Shown piece after piece: positions 25,756 through 38,971 of a DNA stretch of 64,000 nucleotides. Location of the stretch: assembly GCA_030063045.1 (NCBI GenBank), contig JAQSEB010000012.1:310001-374000 (forward strand), written 5' to 3'. The translations under genes and the position numbers were made by a program. Within the stretch, counting starts at the first letter, position 1. Each line of letters starts with the position of its first letter. Source of the DNA: Pratylenchus scribneri (taxonomy: Eukaryota > Nematoda > Chromadorea > Rhabditida > Pratylenchidae). The notes below the pieces were generated by a model, which was not told the origin of the DNA, searched no databases, and was given only the letters and a program-made list of their open reading frames with translations.

Positions 25756-25839
25756 AAAAATTTTTATAACGAATTGCCTAGAGTAATCTAGATACAGGCT
25801 CCCCCTGGCAATGGAAAGACTTTTGCTGCCTGGCGATAG
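25756..25839 (+). pseudogene. P-loop (Walker A) fragment, helicase-like
   Basis: IQAPPGNGKTFAAW (25792-25833) matches the Walker A motif (A/G)-x4-G-K-(S/T), in the PPGxGKT form typical of UPF1/SF1 helicases and some AAA ATPases. The same frame upstream (NELPRVI) is separated by TAG at 25789-25791, and another TAG follows at 25837. A second frame is also open across the GC islet. If real, this is a nonsense-disrupted ATPase relic; no Walker B is visible nearby. Confidence 0.33.
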
Positions 25840-26389
25840 GGGCGAATCTGATTTTAATTTTAAAAAATTATTGATTGGGTTAACTAATTTAAATTTCAAT
25901 TTTCGCTAGAAAGCCACGATAATTGAATAATTTCAGTTTTCGTTATAGAAGAAAGGGAAAAAAGTAGATATCAAAAAAACAATTAAAATTGCGAGAAGAG
26001 CGATTGAAAAGACAAGAATGGGAAGTGTAGTTCTTTAAAATATTTTAAATAACCGAATTAAAATAAGATTTAATTAGAAAATTTTTAATTAAAAATAATG
26101 ATAGCATAAAAATGGAATTATTTAAAAAATAATAAATAGAATTAAAAATTAATGTATAATATTATTTAAATTCTTGAACTTTATAAAACATATATGATTG
26201 AATAATTATCTTTTTAAATAAAAATAAAGATGATCTAATACATTTCGTAAATCTTCAATTTAATTTTAAACCGGTAATAAATATTATTATTACATTTCTC
26301 ATTTTATATTTAATTGATTTTTGAAATAAAATGTGTAATGGAAAATTTATAATTAATAACTGAAAAAAAGAAAAGATTAAAGTTAAATC

Positions 26390-26925
26390 AATAAAATGAA
26401 AAAATTTAAATGAAATCCATTCATATACAAAAGATGAGGAAAAGTATAATTCGCCTATTATTAAAGTTATGAAAAATTAAAATATATAAATATATTTACA
26501 AAATATTAAAAATAATTTTCTTAGTTGTTTTATAAAATTTAATTTTGGAATACAATTTTGAGATTTAATGAATCTGATGTTGAAATAAATTGATTTTTTA
26601 AGAATAAAATGAAAGAGAAAAATTTTTGATTAAATATAAAAGATGATTTTAATATAAAAAAAACTTGAAAAAAAACTCAAAGTTAAGAAATAAAATCAAA
26701 GGAAAAAAACAAATAGAAATTGCGGATTCTTATCAATTATTGCTAAAATTATTTAAAAAAAAAATTAAAATCATTTTCTTTGCTATTAGTGCTAATAAAA
26801 GGGGATTTGGCTTTAACAGAATGGGAATCGCTAGTCTACGTCGATTCAATTGACAAAGAGAGTAAAATAGCTATTGGCATTCACTTAAAGCCTGGAATTG
26901 ATTGATGGTTAGAAAATTATATTGG
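26390..26925. repeat. Dispersed duplication, copy B
   Basis: Diverged direct copy of 7915-8405, about 18.5 kb away. The terminal frame reads KGDLALTEWESLVYVDSIDK and stops at the same TGA position as copy A (KGDMALVMWENSLVHIDSID). The 62-codon frame at 26665-26853 lies in another phase and is not shared by copy A, so I do not call it a gene. Confidence 0.7.
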
Positions 26926-27239
26926 ACAATTAAAAAATAAATATTTCTTATATATCCCAAAAAATTAATAGAAACAAAACATTTAAAATATAAATTCAAT
27001 AAAGTTGTTTATGATGATGAAAATTACGCACTCTGGGAGGCAAGCTATAATCGAATTTCAAAGATATTATATTATATTATTAGAATTCTGCTACTTATAT
27101 TCAACCCAAAAGTCCCATTGGTTGTTCAGTTTCTTCAGTTTTCTCCTCATTACTTTCCATTCACATTGCAATCCAGTTCAAAACCATTTTCTATTGCGAT
27201 AAAGTTAAATAAACTAAAAGTCAAATAAATTCAATTCTC
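26926..27239. other. Transition from AT-rich DNA to a GC islet
   Basis: GC rises from about 27020. A 65-codon + frame (27005-27202) is open but runs over simple TA-rich text and has no motif. Confidence 0.3.
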
Positions 27240-27480
27240 CTTAATCCTCCTATATCCGAGTTTGACTGCCCAGTTCAGTCCGCCAGCCGATTCCCTGATC
27301 AATCAATCCCAAATCCCTCATTTCGTCTCCCGTGATCCATCCATTTGGTGTGCTCGCTCATTAGACCCCATCTTCATCGACGATCCTTCCGGACTTTGTC
27401 CGTAAACTCCTTCTTCATCTCCTCTCAAATTGCCGGCTCCGAACCCGGCACGTCAGATCTTCACCCCCGGATCCGACAAT
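27240..27480. other. GC-rich islet with hairpin, unknown origin
   Basis: About 240 bp near 50% GC, the richest islet outside the satellite block and the transposons. A + frame of 55 codons ends in TAA at about 27403 and includes FVSRDPSIWCARSLDPIFID; a minus frame of 44 codons is also open. GCCGG...CCGGC can form a hairpin near 27433-27451. The right end (ccggatccgacaat) matches 2233-2248 in inverted orientation. It may be a fragment of a retroelement leader or an exon; I cannot decide. Confidence 0.35.
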
Positions 27481-29609
27481 ATTTATAAATTAAACAAGAT
27501 TATTTTTATCCTACTGAAAATATTTAAAAAAATGTTATCTTTTTAAAATATAAAATAATCATGTAAAATATCAAGATCAAAGTTAGGGAGATAAATAAAA
27601 TCAATATTATAGAATTAATTCAATAAACAAATAAATACTTTTACAAAAATTTTTAATATGATAAAAATAATGCATTCCACCTTCTCACATTAATTCGTTT
27701 TTCATTAATTCTGATAATGAGAGATTGAAAAATGATCAATATTTGCAAAAATGTTATTAATTAATTTATTTTAAAGCAATTTATTTATGGAAGCCAGTCA
27801 ATTTTTCTGATAAATTAAATGAACGTGATTTAATAAATAACAAATAAAAATTCTATTAAATTTTTAAGAATAACAACCAATAAAATTTACGAATAAAGCC
27901 TTTAATTTTACTTTTGGAAATTGGAATGATGCAAAAATGATAAAAAAAATTGGAGAAAATATATTATAAAATTATTTTAAAAGAGAAATGATTATTTGAA
28001 ATAGATTGAATTTTGAATTGAATATGGAGGAATAATAAATATGATAAACCGGGGTTTTCATAAAATTTTCAATTTAAAAAATGAGAAAAATTATTTGTAT
28101 TTTTTTGTTTATTTACTATGTTGTTTGTAATTATTAATGAATTAAAAATATAAAAAATTTAACATTCTTTACTTTCAAATAATAATTTTTCTACATTTTT
28201 TGTCTTATCATCTAATGTGTAAATTTTTTTTAGTACGATTTGAAATAAAGATATTTGATTTTAAAATATATATAATTATATTTTTCAACTCATATTTCGA
28301 TTATGGTAAAAGAACTTTTTCAAAACTGATAAAATTAGTTGACACAATCTTTCAGAATATTTTGAAGTAAAATTTATAAATTATTAATTTATTAATTATA
28401 AATGGCTAAAAAACATACAACAAAATATAAATTATAAAAATTAATTTTTATAAAGATGAATATATCAATAAAAAAATAAAATAAAAGAAAGACACTAATT
28501 GAATAATAAGCAAGATAGAAAAGAAGATATGGGGATGAATTTGGCTGGAGGATCGGGGGTGATAAAATTTTTGTTAAAAGAATAAAAAAAATTTTTAAAA
28601 TTTATAGACTTTGAATTAGAAGATGAATGAAAAAGGGGAAATGATGAAAATGTTTTGAATGTATATATGGTTGTTGGTTTTTAGATAATAATTTTAAAGA
28701 AAAAAAATTTAATAATCTAAATTAAATAAATTTGAAAAGGCAGGATTTGATAATGCCTGGACTCATTGGTGATCCTCGTCTTGTCCCACATTTGAGAAGT
28801 TATGGCAAATTTTGTTCACCGCGGTTGAAAAAAATTATGCATTATGAAGTATATAAACATTAAATTTAATTATTTTACAAATTTTAATATGAAAGAAAAA
28901 TGTTTAAATATATATAATTATGAAATTTTCTTTTGAAAAATTTCCAATAAATTCATTTAATAAATAAGTTTCTGTTCAAAAACATTATTTTCAATTCCGA
29001 ATAAAGATAAATCTTACCGAAAATAAAAGAAAAAAATAATTATGGCCCTTAAAATAATTATAGCCATAATTCTCCGGATTGACATAGATTTTCAAAGCAT
29101 AAATATAATAAAAAAAAATATTTAATCTGGTCTAAAATTTCGAAAAGAATTGTTGGACTTCATTCCAAGAGATTGGATATTGAATGGCAATTTATTCTTA
29201 TTGTCCAAATAAATTTATGCTAACAATAAAGAAATAAAAATAATAAATAATAATTTGATTTAAAAAAATAAACTTAAATTTATTTATTTATTTTATTTTT
29301 ATCAGTGAAAATTTTTGTCCAAATCTAATAATGCAAATTATATTATAATTTTAAAAAATATCAATTCCAAAGAATTCTAAAATTAATTAAAAAAATAAAC
29401 AATTCATATTAAAATTTTTTATCATGTATTTACATTTATTTTAAAAAAAAATTACTTAATTCCATGCTATACCTAACATATTGTAAATTATTCCCAAAAT
29501 TTTGTGAACCACCAATAAGGTATATTCATAGAGAAAAATTTATTCTATGGATAAATAAATATGAATATTTTATTTATTTTCAAAAACAAGCATGCTTAGA
29601 AAAACTGAT

Positions 29610-29726
29610 ATGAATACATACATTCTTCTCTTTTATATTTCATGCCGAATGGCAGAAAGTCATTCAGAAAAGAATATTCTAAATAGTAAACTCGATTCAT
29701 GGGATAATAGAATTATATTTAATTAA
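29610..29726 (+). CDS. Small ORF, 38 aa, hydrophobic start
   Basis: ATG to TAA. The first residues MNTYILLFYISC are hydrophobic, then the chain becomes polar (MAESHSEKNILNSKL). It could resemble a short secreted or anchored peptide, but the length is within chance. Confidence 0.13.
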   Translation: MNTYILLFYISCRMAESHSEKNILNSKLDSWDNRIIFN

Positions 29727-32700
29727 AAATACACAACAAAGATATCATTGATTGAAATAAAATATTAGCATAGCAGGCAAAGATTCTATTAAAAGATTGA
29801 AAAAAAATAAAAGAAGCAATAAAATTGTGAAACAATAAAAAATATTAAATATAATAATATTTATTATAAAATTTATTTAATATTATAAAAGTACACAATG
29901 CTAAAAATAAATTAATATTAAAATAATCAAAGAAAATGCTTTTTTAACATTTTTTAGAATAATTATATATAAGAATAAGTTTTCGAAAATATCAATTGAC
30001 TAAAGAAAAATAATTTTGCCATTATAAAAATTTCAAACTAATATAAATTTATGAATAATAATAAACAAAATTAAATATAGAATAATTTGAAGGATACATT
30101 AATTATAATAATATTGTCTTTGTTAAAATTTCGATAGATCTTAAATAGAATATAAAGATTGTAAAGATTAAATATTAATTATAAATTAATTTTTATACAA
30201 AATTTAATTTTAATTATTTATGATTTATTTTCTGAACCGATTGACTTTATAAATATAAACATTAAGGAAATGCCTTGCAAATATTAATAATTTTAATTCT
30301 AAAAAAGTTTTAATTATAAAATACCGATTAATTTAAAAATAATATGAAAAAATTTTCTTATCTTATGATTACAGGCTTTGAAAATTTCCTAAGACCATCT
30401 GTTCAAAGGTTTTGAAGTCCAAAAGTTATGAAAAATTAAATTGAAATAAAATAAAATTAATGAAAGAGTTAAATGCAATCAACATTTAAGAAGCTAGAGA
30501 TTTTTAGCCAAAATAAATAATCCCGTTATGGATAATAAAAGTCAAATTTTTAATACTGAACCAATTTTTAAAAAAAAAAATAAATTTTTGTTGAATAAGA
30601 GAGATAATAATTGTCTCGGAAGAAAAGAAAAATTCCGATTCAATGTCAAGCGCTTGAGAGCCATCAACATGGAATTTATGCATTAGAAACGTGAGCTGGA
30701 ATGAATTATTAATTAAAAGCTAAAATAAAAATTGATGAATTTAAAATGTCATAAATTTAATTGATAATAAACGAGAAGAGAAAAATATAAAAAATATAAT
30801 TTTATTCCTATGAATTAAATGAATTATTAAAATATAATATCACTAATAATGTAAAATTAAATAAAATGATAAATTAATACTAGAAAATCCTTCTATTTCT
30901 ATGATTTGTATTTATACATGTATTATTAACTTAACGGTTTATAAGAAAATTGAAATGAAATAATAAAGTAATATTATATAAATTTAAAAAATTCATACTG
31001 AATTTATTAAGAATAATTGATACAATTTAGAATATCTAAACTTGTACACAAATTTGAATTATAAATCAATTTTATCAGAAGACTTTGAGATGAAATTACG
31101 ATAAATTATCATATAATTCTAAATAATTTATTAATAAAAATAAAAGATATGGTATTGGAATATGTTTTTTTCTCGTATATGATACGTTTTTAGGCATTTT
31201 CATTGGCCTTGTTAAGAAATCATACGAATTATTTAACACAAAACGTGATATTTCCTAATAATATAATTTTTTTAATGAACAAAAATAAAAAATCAATATT
31301 TTTTAAGAAAATTAATATAAATGAGTTTTATGAAATCGATACCGATATGGTAAAAAATATTAATAAAAGTTGAAAACTTTTTAAAAAAAGCATTGAAAAA
31401 ATTTTATAATTTATTTTTTATGAAATATGGAAATAATTGAATAAAATAGAAAATTTTATGAATTCAATTCAATTGTTTAATTTACTTACGATAATATTTC
31501 ATAATAATAATCTTACAATATTAAAAAAATTAAAAGAAATGTAGAAAAAATACAACGTATAAAGTTGAATTTATAAATATCATATAAAATCAATTATTTA
31601 TATTAAGAATATAATTTGAATAAAAAATTTAAATGATAAATAACATGTTTTTGATGACATGTCTGTATAATTTTCATTTCAATCCATTAAATGGATCCTT
31701 CTAAAAATATAAACAAAAAATATTTCCTTTTTTTTTAAAATTTTTTTTAAATACAAATAGAATAAATATTCTTAATTAAAAAAAGCAAAGAAAAAATTTT
31801 TTAATTTAAAATAATTTTATAGTAATTTAAAAAATAATTTTATTCATGATCCTTTATGATGGCAATATATATATAATGCAACATTTTTATCAAGGAATTA
31901 GAAATGGAATTAAAATAGAATAGAAGATCGAATAATAAAAATAAATTCAATAATTTTAATTTTCTATTTGAATTAATGAAATTTAAAAAATAAAAAATTT
32001 GAAAATTATGTTTTTAAAAAAAAAATTACAAATTATTGGAAAAATAAACAAATACAATAATCTCATAAAAGGAAAATTTTATATCAAAAATCAAAGAAAA
32101 ATAATGATTGAATAAAAAATATCATATTATTGTTGAATAAATTCAAAATTATTAATTTAAATTATATATTCTTAAAAAAATTTTATTATATATATATTAT
32201 AAATTATATTTTTAACGAATATTTATAATGTTTAAAAAAATTTGTTAAAAAAACTAAAAATTGCCATTATTTCAAATTAAAACTGTAAAATAATAAATTT
32301 AATAGTGACAATTGGATGCAATATTTATATGGACAACATATAATAATGGATGAAGGATAAGTCTAAAAAATATGTATATCCATGTAAAAAGGAATCAAGA
32401 GAGAAACTAATTGAGAATCTAATTGAGCAAATATAAATATTTTCAAAATATAATTACTAAAAATTTCAAATTATATTATTTTTTAAAAAATAAATGGCAG
32501 AATGAAAATATAATTGCCAAATGAAATATAGAAAAAAAGAACTATTTACATTTATAATTAATAAAAAATTATAAAATTATTTAATTATTAAAAAATAAAT
32601 TTAATGGAAAATTTAAATGCCTATTTAATTTTTATTCAAAATTTTTGCTTGGCAGAGTTGATTCTCAAAAAGGAGATTCTGCAGCTTCTTTTTGGATCAT

Positions 32701-35380
32701 ATGTATTATAGGAATCAACTAAACAATGATTAATCTAATAATATTAATCTTCGGAACTTAAAAATAATTCAAAAAATGAAAAAAATAAAGAAAACAAAAG
32801 AAAAACCAGTAAATTTGTTATTCAAGATGGATAACAATATAAATGGGCCGCAACGCAAATTGAGGACACTGGATTTATAAAAATAAATATATTTTATATT
32901 TTATCATTTAAAATAAAAATTTAATAATGACATGAAATTAATAAAAATAAATTTTAATTAATTTGCATTAAAAATAAATATTGTAAAATTTTATATTAAT
33001 TCCTTAACCATACCAAAGAATTTTTTATCTTTTCATTTATCATTTAAATAAATCATTCAATTTTTTGATCTTTTCAATATTTTATAATCATATCATATTT
33101 AATTCAATACAATAATTTTTTATCAAAATAAATTTTTTACTAATAAATATTAATCCAAATTTCTAAAAAAGGATAATGGAGGGATTATGGTAAACCTGAT
33201 TTCCATCGATAGCTAACGAAAAGAAAATGAAATATTAGAAAATTCTTTCTCTAAAATGATGGAGCCTAAATTGCATGGCGTCACCAAGTGGCATTCTTGA
33301 TAAAATCACGGCCTGTGCCATTTATGAATGTAAGAAAGATGGAGAAAAGGATCCTATGGAGAGTAAGACGATTTTCAAATTTAAAAAAAAACAAATTAAG
33401 AAATTTGGATTGTCCCTAGCTGCGCGGGTTCTACTAAAGGAAATATGGAATTAAACACAAAGGAAATGAAATAAAATTCACTAATTTCAAAAAAAATTAA
33501 ATTAAAGTAACTATATATTAATATATTTTTATAATAAATCAATGATTTTTTTTAAAAAATCAGAAAAATTTAATATATTTAAATTATTGAAAATGTTTAT
33601 ATACAATTCATTTGGATTTTTAAAATTAAATGAGTTAAACCAAAAAATACAAATTATTTGGAAAATAGAATGAATTAAAAAATTTGATAAAATTTATATG
33701 ATTTAATAAAATTGAAAAAAGAAAAAAATAAAATTTAATAAGCACTTCCATTAAAAGTGTATCTTATAATACATTTTAATATGAAATAAATTGTAAAAGG
33801 GATAAAAGTTGAAACCGATGAAAAAAAGTTTAATAAAAGGAAATAAGGGAATTAAAATAAATATAAAATTAGAAATTTAAAAATCAAAATCTATAAATAT
33901 AATTATTTAAAAAATGAATTTATTGTAAAAATCGGCTAAATATGAAGCAATGGATTATAAGTAATTGACATTAACCTTGATGACTTTATTTCCAAGATAT
34001 TTAGATATTTATATATGCAAAAGAATTAAATAATATTTTAAGAATTAATATAATAGATTTATTCCAAATTAAAAAAATCCAATTAAGAAATAAAATTATT
34101 GCAAAGAATAGTAGATTTTTAGAAAAATTATTAGAATTATAAAAAGTTTATAAAGGTAAATTCAAGTTCAGATATTTAAAATTTATAAAAAATTAATATT
34201 GTAATTTTTAAATTTATAAATATTATTCTATTTAATTTAATTCGAAAAAATTGCCAATGGAGCATATTTCCGAGATTTTCAGAAACTGAACTTTTATTTT
34301 ATGATTTGTATATTAATGATTAAGCCCCAATCGATGAAAAAAAAAGTATAATTATATGGATAATAAATTTATGCTAAAAAATTATTAAATTTTTTTGATG
34401 TATTAAATATCTCAAAATAAATAAAATAATTTATTTTTAAAAAAATAATTTCTACAAACTTAAAAAAGAATTCTTAAATATTATTATAAATAAATTTTGA
34501 ATAAAGATATTATATTTACATATTAATATTTGATGGGTCTAAATTCACTTTATTTATTATTTGCTGAATCTTATTTTGATATATTTTAAAAATTAAAAAT
34601 ATATGAGAGCTGCAATAAAATAATAATCGATAAAAAAATTAAAATTTAATAAAGAACTAAAGAAATTATCAAAGAACAAATATGAAAGAAATATTAATAT
34701 AGCATAAAAATAAAAATAATACAAATAAATAGATTATTCGTTTGTAATTAAATTAAATTTTATATTCAGTTGATAATCCACCTTGAAAGAAAGGCTAAAA
34801 ATTTAATATGAAAAATTAATTCAAGAGAAATAAAAATTATTAAAATTTTACAAATTAAATAATTATACTTAAAAATTTTAAGAAATAAAAATTAAGAAAA
34901 ATATAATGAAAATAAATTAATATTTATGAAAATAATATTTAAACGGAATTGAAAATAAATTAAAAATATTGCTATTGGATAAATAAAAAAAATTTAATTT
35001 AATTTATCATATTTTAATTTTTAGAATTAATCAATTAATGAAATATAGAAATTAAAAATAATTTATCAAAAAACTGATATTATTTCTAATTTTGATTAAA
35101 TTTAAAAAGTGAAAAAATAAAATATTCTTAAATCATAAATACTAGTGAAATAAAAGTACAGCGGCGAGACAAATAAGAATAAAATTTAATGCTTAAAACA
35201 ATCAATCGGTATAAGGTAGTAAATAACATCATTAAAAAAAAGTCTAAATTAAAAAAATATTATCATAAATTTTAAAATAATTTAAAAATTATGTCATAAA
35301 AAATTAATTTTTTTATCCATAGTTGGACAAAATAAAAATAATATAGAATATTAAAAAATTTAATTAAACATTATTATTAA

Positions 35381-35524
35381 TTTAGCGAAAAAAAAATTAT
35401 TTGCAGAAAATTTATATGCAAAAATCAGTTTATTAATTTGGAATCTCCGAAAAAGAAGTACCAATTAAAAATTACAAATTTTGGACTCTCAATAAAGCCA
35501 GCCTGTATAGATATTCCAAATTAA
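35381..35524 (+). pseudogene. Kinase subdomain VIb-VII-like fragment
   Basis: A 47-codon frame contains CRKFICKNQFINLES and then KKYQLKITNFGLSI. The Arg and the Asn sit at the spacing of HRDLKxxN, and K-I-T-N-F-G-L-S follows at the distance expected for the DFG motif (35477-35485), with Asn for Asp. Loss of HRD-Asp and DFG-Asp would make it catalytically dead. It is an isolated fragment and is read as a kinase relic or pseudokinase exon. Confidence 0.3.
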
Positions 35525-36100
35525 TATCTTCCGAAAGAGATATTTCAATAAAATAAAAATGAAAAATCAATCAATTTTTGATGAAAATAGAATACAGATT
35601 CTATTCGAAGAAAACGTGAGTTAAATATCAATAAAAAAAGCAAAAAAACCAATGATTATAGGCCTGGCCAATAGTATAATTTGATAAATTTGAGAACATA
35701 AATAAGAATAAATTATTGAAAAATTGTAAACAATTCGAACAGCGATAAAAAGGATTTGGGTTAAATATATTCTACAAAAATTTAATTAATTCGTTTACTA
35801 GGCTAAATTTAACATAAGATAATTTATGCATATACATTTTTATTCAATTGTTATTAAAAAAAAATTTGAAAATAAAAGAATTCTGCAATGAAATATCGAA
35901 AGTATTATTTAAAAAATATTGTATCTATATTAAAAATAATTAGTAAATATTAATAAAATATAAAAAGAAATGGGAAATTTGATAAAATTTTAAATATTTA
36001 ATATTAAAAAATTTTGAAAAATTTACCTAATAGAAATAAAAATTTAACAAACTTCCTAATAATTTTATTTAAACTAGTGATGTAATTAGATAAGGAATTT

Positions 36101-37024
36101 TATAAATTTTTATAAAATAATTATTTTAAAATCTCTTTTTTTTTGAACAGGATGTTTTGAGAGTAGATTAGTATGGAGCGTTGCCTTTAGTCTATTTTTC
36201 TGAGCGATATTAAATAAATATTTAAATAAGAATAGAAACACAATCAATATTGTATTTACGGCAGCAATGTTCTTTCGCATCTTGAAGTTCAATAATGTTA
36301 TTATAAAAATATTAAAAATAAATTTATATTAAATTATTTTTTAAATTTTTTAAATGAAATATTTTATGGAACTGGATATTAGGAACGAGGATGATATTTA
36401 AAAATAAGCATAATTTTCTTTATATGAAAAAATACATTAAAATTATTAAATAAATTATTTAGACAATGATTATAATTAATTAAAATTCTAAACAATTTTT
36501 TATTATTATAGTTGTTTAAAAATGAAATAACTAAAATCTTACAGGATGAAAAGAAAAAAATAACCATAATAATACAATTTACACAAGGAAAATTTAAATA
36601 AATATGCTAATATAATAAATTTGGATTTTATTAAACAATTAATTGATGTTCTTGAAAACAAGATCTTATTCGGAGAAATATATTGAAAAAATAAAAAGAT
36701 TAAATAAATTATGGACAAAAAATTTTTATTTTTTATAATCATCAACAATAAAAATAAAATGAGAAAATTTAATTTTTTGAAGAATAAAGAGCGATTTTCC
36801 TATTATTATGAATAATTCTATAATAATAATAAATAATATTATAATTATGTAAAAATTATAATTAGAAAATTTTGTATCAATGCTTTTCGGCAAAATAAAT
36901 ATACCTATTTGAATTTGATTTCAGGATAAGAGATTGCGCATTATAGCCGAAGCCCCTTTTTCCAAAAACTAGATGCAAAATTAATTTATAAACTAAAGAA
37001 TTTACTAAATTTATAAACAAAACA
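36101..37024. other. AT-rich DNA, minus-strand frames of chance length
   Basis: Three minus frames of 60-69 codons (36110-36292, 36379-36567, 36539-36748) consist of Phe, Leu, Ile, Asn and Lys, as expected of random A/T sequence. No gene is supported. Confidence 0.4.
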
Positions 37025-37225
37025 ATGGCCTTTAATTACGACCTTCGACGATTTTTGAAGGCAATTTGGCCAGAGTTAACATTAGATATTTTGAAAAAAT
37101 TCAAAAATAATAGTTTGAAAATATATAATCTATTTTATCTTCTGCATTTATTTGGGTACAGCTTTGATCTATACAGGAATAAGGATACGAATAATATAGT
37201 TAAATGGCCTAAAGTCACAAATTAA
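37025..37225 (+). CDS. Hypothetical small protein, 66 aa
   Basis: ATG in the context caaaacaATGGCC, ending at TAA. The N-terminus (MAFNYDLRRFLKAIWPELTL) lies in locally GC-richer DNA and looks like a helical domain start; the middle is hydrophobic (FYLLHLFGYSF). No family is recognised. It is one of the better small ORFs by start context, but a first exon or chance are both possible. Confidence 0.25.
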   Translation: MAFNYDLRRFLKAIWPELTLDILKKFKNNSLKIYNLFYLLHLFGYSFDLYRNKDTNNIVKWPKVTN

Positions 37226-38206
37226 AAATTTAAATAAAAATGAAAAAAGTAAAATTTTTCTAAATTTCTTTTAAAATATATGAATCTAATTTATTTTAAA
37301 ACAATCTATAAAAATATAATTTATAAAATGGGACATAAAAAATAATAAAAATAAATTAAATTTTATAATTTTTCATATTGCTAAAATTATTCAAAAAAAC
37401 AATTTTAACAGCAACAATTCTTCTGCCATTGGGCGCAACATAATTGCAACAAATTAAGCAAATAAAATTTTCAATTGATTTTAATTTGATATGTTCTTTC
37501 AAAATAAAAATCTTCGGAAAAAAAATTAAAAAAACTAATTTATCAGAATATATATCCTGAATTCATGAAAAATTTAAATAGAAATATGGAAATTATAAAA
37601 CATTTCAAAATAAAATCAGTAAGCTGCAAAAAGAAAAAAAAATGGTAAATCAATATCTAATTCATCTTTATTAATTTAATACAAAGAAAAATTTTATGGA
37701 GATAATTTATATATATATTTATAAAAATTATCTTAAATTCTAAGAAAATCCATCTAATAAATAAATATCAATAAAATAATAAAATATATACATTTAATTA
37801 AGAGCTTTTAAAAGATTGTTTCTAGTGATTATTGACTTCAAATATAAAAAATTTTATGAGTTTAATTTCTATATATATATTGTTAAGAAAAGTTTATCAT
37901 TTAATTTTGAATTTTTATTTAAAAATTAATTAAAAAATTTTATAAATAAAATGTTTAAAATTGATTTTATACTTAATATTATATTGTCCCTTTATTACGA
38001 TTAATTTTTAACTCAATAGAGGCAAATTTCAAAGTATTTTCTTGAAGAAAAAATAAAGGAAAATAATTTTTATAAATAATTAAATAAATTTAAATTATAA
38101 TTTTATTTTTTTAAAAACACCTAAACATAGAAAAGAAAAATTATAATTTTATTAAAAAATATTTTAATAAAATATTGAAAAATTAATTAAATTATAAAAT
38201 TTACAG

Positions 38207-38371
38207 ATTTATAAAAAAAGGCAATGGGAACTAGATGATATGGACTTAATTATGTCTGCATGTTTCAGTCAGCCCGGCCCTCAGGATAATCTCATCAACA
38301 ATATATATCCCTATCATAGAAATATAACTAAATTATTGCAAACCTTCAATGATATTATTCCTCGTGAATAA
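38207..38371 (+). other. Terminal-exon-like islet
   Basis: After the acceptor TTTACAG a frame of 54 codons runs to TAA: RQWELDDMDLIMSACFSQPG and on. The other two frames are stopped within the islet. The stop overlaps AATAAA (gtgAATAAAat), a possible polyadenylation signal. The product is unknown. Confidence 0.28.
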
Positions 38372-38791
38372 AATATAAATTAGGAAAATTAATTACAAGC
38401 TAAATCAAATAAGAAATTTAAATTTATTTAATTCACAGATAGAAAAGATATTGTTTGAGCAATAAGAATGATTTCATGCCAAGAACTTGAATGTAGACAG
38501 CTTCTTCATATAATTTTATTTAAATAATTTAAAAAATTTAAAATCGAAAAATTAAATCAAATATATAAAATAATTGCCTCGCTTAATTTTATTACAATAA
38601 ATAAAAAAAAATTTAATAAAAATATCTTAAAAATTTAGAAAAATTATGAAAAATATTAAATTATAAATTAAAAAATCATTTAAAATCTATAAATTAATTT
38701 ATTAATAATCTGAAAATTAATTTATTAATAAAATTTATTTAATATGAGAATATTTCACAATGAGAAATAAAAAAAATAATGAAAAATTTAG

Positions 38792-38971
38792 ACAATTAAA
38801 ATTAGTTTAAATTACAATGAACTGGACACTTCTTCAGAAATTTTGCTGCAAAAATCTATAGTGATCCGCATCAATTATGACCCCGATGTGACATTCTGGC
38901 TAAAAAGTCACTCAAACGCAATAAGGCAAGGCTCACATTTGATCATTAAGACAATCTTAAATAAAAATTAA
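38792..38971 (+). other. Exon-like islet, 59 open codons
   Basis: After TTTAG a frame runs to TAA with ELDTSSEILLQKSIVIRINY followed by DPDVTFWLKSHSNAIRQ. It is the only frame open across the GC-enriched part (about 38816-38950). There is no ATG and no recognised domain. Confidence 0.28.

Larger units (their letters stand above)
19938..26384. other. AT-rich gene-poor DNA with islets
   Basis: Islets near 20700, 21010, 21390, 22030, 22210, 22570, 22850, 23410, 24010, 24770, 25080 and 25800. Those near 22715, 23959, 24762 and 25798 are listed separately. The frame at 20870-21067 is open for 65 codons without ATG and shows no motif. The rest is low-complexity A/T. Confidence 0.5.
27481..36100. 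other. AT-rich gene-poor DNA with islets
   Basis: Islets near 28530, 28750, 29620, 30650, 31170, 32660, 32840, 33250, 35170 and 35470. At 28741-28863 a 40-codon frame reads DLIMPGLIGDPRLVPHLRSY and stops. Around 33241-33460 two frames are open; one is an ATG frame at 33275-33454 (59 aa, MASPSGILDKITACAIYECK). Neither is recognised. The rest is low-complexity A/T. Confidence 0.5.
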
